NCBI GenBank assembly: GCA_963754445.1
Contig: CAVWFT010000001.1
Span: 2,170,001-2,234,000 of the forward strand
DNA from: Bog-473 sp963754445
GTDB lineage: Bacteria > Actinomycetota > Acidimicrobiia > Acidimicrobiales > RAAP-2
Length of the DNA stretch: 64,000 bases
Direction of reading: 5' to 3'
Positions 62,075 to 64,000 of this stretch are shown here, in pieces. Within the stretch, counting starts at the first letter, position 1. The number at the start of each line of letters is the position of its first letter. The notes beneath the pieces were generated by a model. It did no database searches and had not been told where the DNA came from. It saw only the letters and a list, made by a program, of their open reading frames with translations. A program made the position numbers and the translations under genes.

Positions 62075-63345
62075 CGGCGCTCACCGATCACGTCGACGCA
62101 CCACCTGCTGGTGACGGCACAGACCCCAGAGCGCTCATCGAGGAAGCACGACGACTCCGACGACGCCGGTACCTGAAGACGATGGTCGCGCTGGCGGTGG
62201 TGATCGTCGCCATCGCTCTCGGCCTGGCCATCAGCCCGGGAGGCGGTCACCGGGGCTCGGGTGGCAGCCGCCGGCACCACTCGGCCGCGGCTCCGCACAC
62301 CACCCCACCCGTTGCCCCCCGCCCCGTATCGCCAGGCGTGACGCTCCCGTCCTCGGGCTACTTCAACCAGATCGTCGCCACCTCTGGTGGGCTGTTGCTC
62401 AGCGGGGTCACTCCGGCCACCGCCGAAAACCCCCTCCCCGTCTGTGTCTCGGCCCCGGTGGATCCGACGACGCTCGCCGTCGGAAAGGTCAGGACGGGGA
62501 ACTGCGGGGACCCGCGGCTGTTCGGCCAATCCGTCGAGGTGGTGAACAGCCCGAGCCTGCAGTCGAACAACGCGACGATCTCGGTCAACTCGCTCGATCC
62601 TGCGTCGGGCCAGGTGCGCTACGGCTCAGCCGTGTTGACGTATTCCTCGTACTCGGACACCCATCCGGTGACGGCATCGAATGCGCAGTGGTTGTGGATC
62701 TACGACGTCGCCACGACAGACGGTCCCGAACTCCTGCAGATTTCTGAGCAATCGGGCGCCGTCGCACACACCATCGCGATGCCGGCGCTCTACCGACCCC
62801 TGCTGGCCGCCAGCGGCGGAGGCGTCTGGGTGGCCAACTCCGTCGGGGGCTCCTCGGCCGCCGCCCTCCTCTACGTTCCGGCGGGTGCGTCGACGCCGCT
62901 CGTCGTGGTGCCGTCGACGACCGAACCGATCTGCTGGCTCGTGGGCTCGACGACGGGGGCCTGGGTCGGCAGCGGAGTGAACCGCTGCACCACCCAGGTG
63001 GTCCAGCGGTTCACGGACGGTTCCGATACACCCCTCTTCACCATCCGGGGCACCTATCTACCCTTCACAGTCATCGGAGACGAGTCCAGCGGGCTCTGGA
63101 CGATGCAATACGTCTCGCCCAACGAAGAAGCCATCATCCGCATCGATCCGGACACGGGGTCCGAACGAGTCGTGGCCGGGGTGCCCGCGGTGGCGCTGCC
63201 GAGCTACCAGACGTCAAGCGGACTCGTGCCCGGACAGGGCGCCTATCTCGACGGGCACCTGTATCTCCTCGAACCTCCGTTCCACAAGAACGGCTACTTG
63301 GGCTACGCGTCGATCGTCGGTGTCGACGTGACGGGCAACGGCTGA
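62071..63345 (+). CDS. Membrane-anchored beta-propeller-like protein (424 aa)
   Basis: Starts at GTG 62071 within the GntR stop (GTGA). An Arg-rich cytosolic N-terminus (EEARRLRRRRYLK) is followed by one membrane helix (TMVALAVVIVAIALGLAI), then a Gly/His/Pro linker. The extracytoplasmic part has propeller-like strands: VWVANSVGGSSAAALLYVPA, AWVGSGVNRCTTQVVQRFTD, LWTMQYVSPNEEAIIRIDPD. Several Cys may form disulphides. It resembles NHL/YVTN-type sensors. Coupling to a YtrA-like repressor suggests the pair senses or responds to envelope state; this is inference. Confidence 0.7.
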   Translation: MTALTDHVDAPPAGDGTDPRALIEEARRLRRRRYLKTMVALAVVIVAIALGLAISPGGGHRGSGGSRRHHSAAAPHTTPPVAPRPVSPGVTLPSSGYFNQIVATSGGLLLSGVTPATAENPLPVCVSAPVDPTTLAVGKVRTGNCGDPRLFGQSVEVVNSPSLQSNNATISVNSLDPASGQVRYGSAVLTYSSYSDTHPVTASNAQWLWIYDVATTDGPELLQISEQSGAVAHTIAMPALYRPLLAASGGGVWVANSVGGSSAAALLYVPAGASTPLVVVPSTTEPICWLVGSTTGAWVGSGVNRCTTQVVQRFTDGSDTPLFTIRGTYLPFTVIGDESSGLWTMQYVSPNEEAIIRIDPDTGSERVVAGVPAVALPSYQTSSGLVPGQGAYLDGHLYLLEPPFHKNGYLGYASIVGVDVTGNG

Positions 63346-63541
63346 TCCCCACGCCGTGGCAGCAGTGCGCCACCGTCCTGCAGATCAGCACAACAGATGT
63401 GAGACCGACGTGAAACTCGGAACGGCGACGGCGACGGCCACGGCTCGACGCAGCTGACCGTCGCCGCGCGGGCGCCCGCCTCTGCTCCCACCTCCAGGAG
63501 GGCCGGTCGTCGGAGGTGCCGGTAGAGCCCGTGGGAGCCCG

Positions 63542-63904
63542 TCATTCGGTGCCGGCGAGTCCTTCTTGGAGACTCAGGGCTTCGAGCACTCCGGCCATCT
63601 CCAACACGCTTCGGATCCAGCCCTCCGCGATCACGGAGAAGGATCCGCCTGCGGCGCGCACCCTGGCGCAGAGGGAGGAAAGCACAGCGATGCCTCTCGA
63701 ATCGATCAAACCGAGGCCGGACAAGTCGAAGCGCACCGTGCCCTGAGCGGCCCGGTCCAACTCTTCGGACAGCAAGTCCTGCAACGAACCCGCCGTCCCA
63801 ATGTCCAACTCGCCGATCAACTCGACCACGAGAGAACCCTCGCCATCGGCGATGTTGATCTTGAGCGGCACCGGGTCGATGTTCGGCGCTGATTCGGTCG
63901 TCAT
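63542..63904 (-). CDS. STAS-domain anti-sigma factor antagonist
   Basis: 120 residues from ATG 63904, with GGAGGT upstream. The STAS fold is seen in GSLVVELIGELDIGTAGSLQ then GTVRFDLSGLGLIDSRGIAV. The Ser in DSRG is the residue phosphorylated by cognate anti-sigma kinases. Such proteins sequester RsbW/SpoIIAB-like kinases and free a stress sigma factor. No kinase partner or sigma-B-like gene is in the window; the partner lies elsewhere or beyond the right edge. Confidence 0.85.
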   Translation of the reverse strand: MTTESAPNIDPVPLKINIADGEGSLVVELIGELDIGTAGSLQDLLSEELDRAAQGTVRFDLSGLGLIDSRGIAVLSSLCARVRAAGGSFSVIAEGWIRSVLEMAGVLEALSLQEGLAGTE

Positions 63905-64000
63905 TGCCACCACCTCCTGAAGTTTTCACGACTGAAGACAGCAACACCGCGGGAGGACAATCCAAACGGTCAACACATGAAATTACTACTTCACGGGCAC

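Noticed and set aside
1..64000. CRISPR arrays, tRNA/rRNA genes, insertion sequences, prophage genes
   Set aside because: Looked for on both strands by eye; no supporting repeats, cloverleaf features or transposase/integrase motifs seen.

Overview
The window is a high-GC (about two thirds G+C by eye), gene-dense piece of an actinobacterial chromosome or genome bin. The mix points to the Acidimicrobiia or a near relative, and this placement is inferred: an F420-type PPOX oxidoreductase, a SigG-like ECF sigma factor with a SnoaL tail, paired amidohydrolase-2 enzymes, an MpaB-type oxygenase, frequent GTG/TTG starts and many GTGA/ATGA overlaps. I found no rRNA, tRNA, CRISPR array, insertion sequence or phage gene.

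Layout. 1-5.2 kb: a membrane sensor cut by the window edge, a tiny conserved protein, NHEJ ligase LigD convergent with an isocitrate/isopropylmalate-type dehydrogenase, and a TIG-domain membrane protein. 5.2-12.7 kb: an MFS transporter, a tightly coupled ROK kinase / sugar-binding protein / beta-propeller operon, and a ribbon-helix-helix + Doc toxin-antitoxin pair whose toxin carries two compensating frameshifts. 12.8-27 kb: two large secreted repeat proteins, an arylsulfatase, a MerR/GyrI regulator with a textbook 19-bp-spacer promoter, and an XRE-AAA regulator. 27-37.5 kb: housekeeping and redox genes (DinB, ketopantoate-reductase-like, MpaB, SDR, aldose epimerase, SurE, ArfB, aldo/keto reductase, Nudix, NDH-2, acyl-CoA dehydrogenase). 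37.8-44.4 kb: a SARP/BTAD-AAA regulator, a phosphotransferase + NTF2-like pair, a methyltransferase, a DedA protein, and a helically phased TTGCC repeat array between the divergent genes. 44.6-50.8 kb: an 1875-residue secreted protein with four FlgD-like units, opposite a lipoprotein. 50.9-55 kb: HxlR/PPOX against thioesterase/SDR, and sigma factor against DHFR-like reductase, both divergent pairs. 55.1-59.3 kb: a four-gene catabolic operon (SDR, amidohydrolase, acetoacetate-decarboxylase-like, amidohydrolase). 59.4-64 kb: small secreted and membrane proteins, a YtrA-like GntR repressor with an apparent operator at its start codon, and a STAS protein.

How the genes work together. Much of the window faces the cell surface: three large secreted beta-sandwich proteins, two beta-propeller proteins, a lipoprotein and several single-span proteins. 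Between them lie regulators placed divergently next to likely targets. A second theme is sequence quality or decay. At least seven single-base frame breaks interrupt otherwise intact genes at 2.9-3.4 kb and 27.5-33.6 kb. They look more like consensus indels than gene loss, and should be checked before any of these genes is called a pseudogene.
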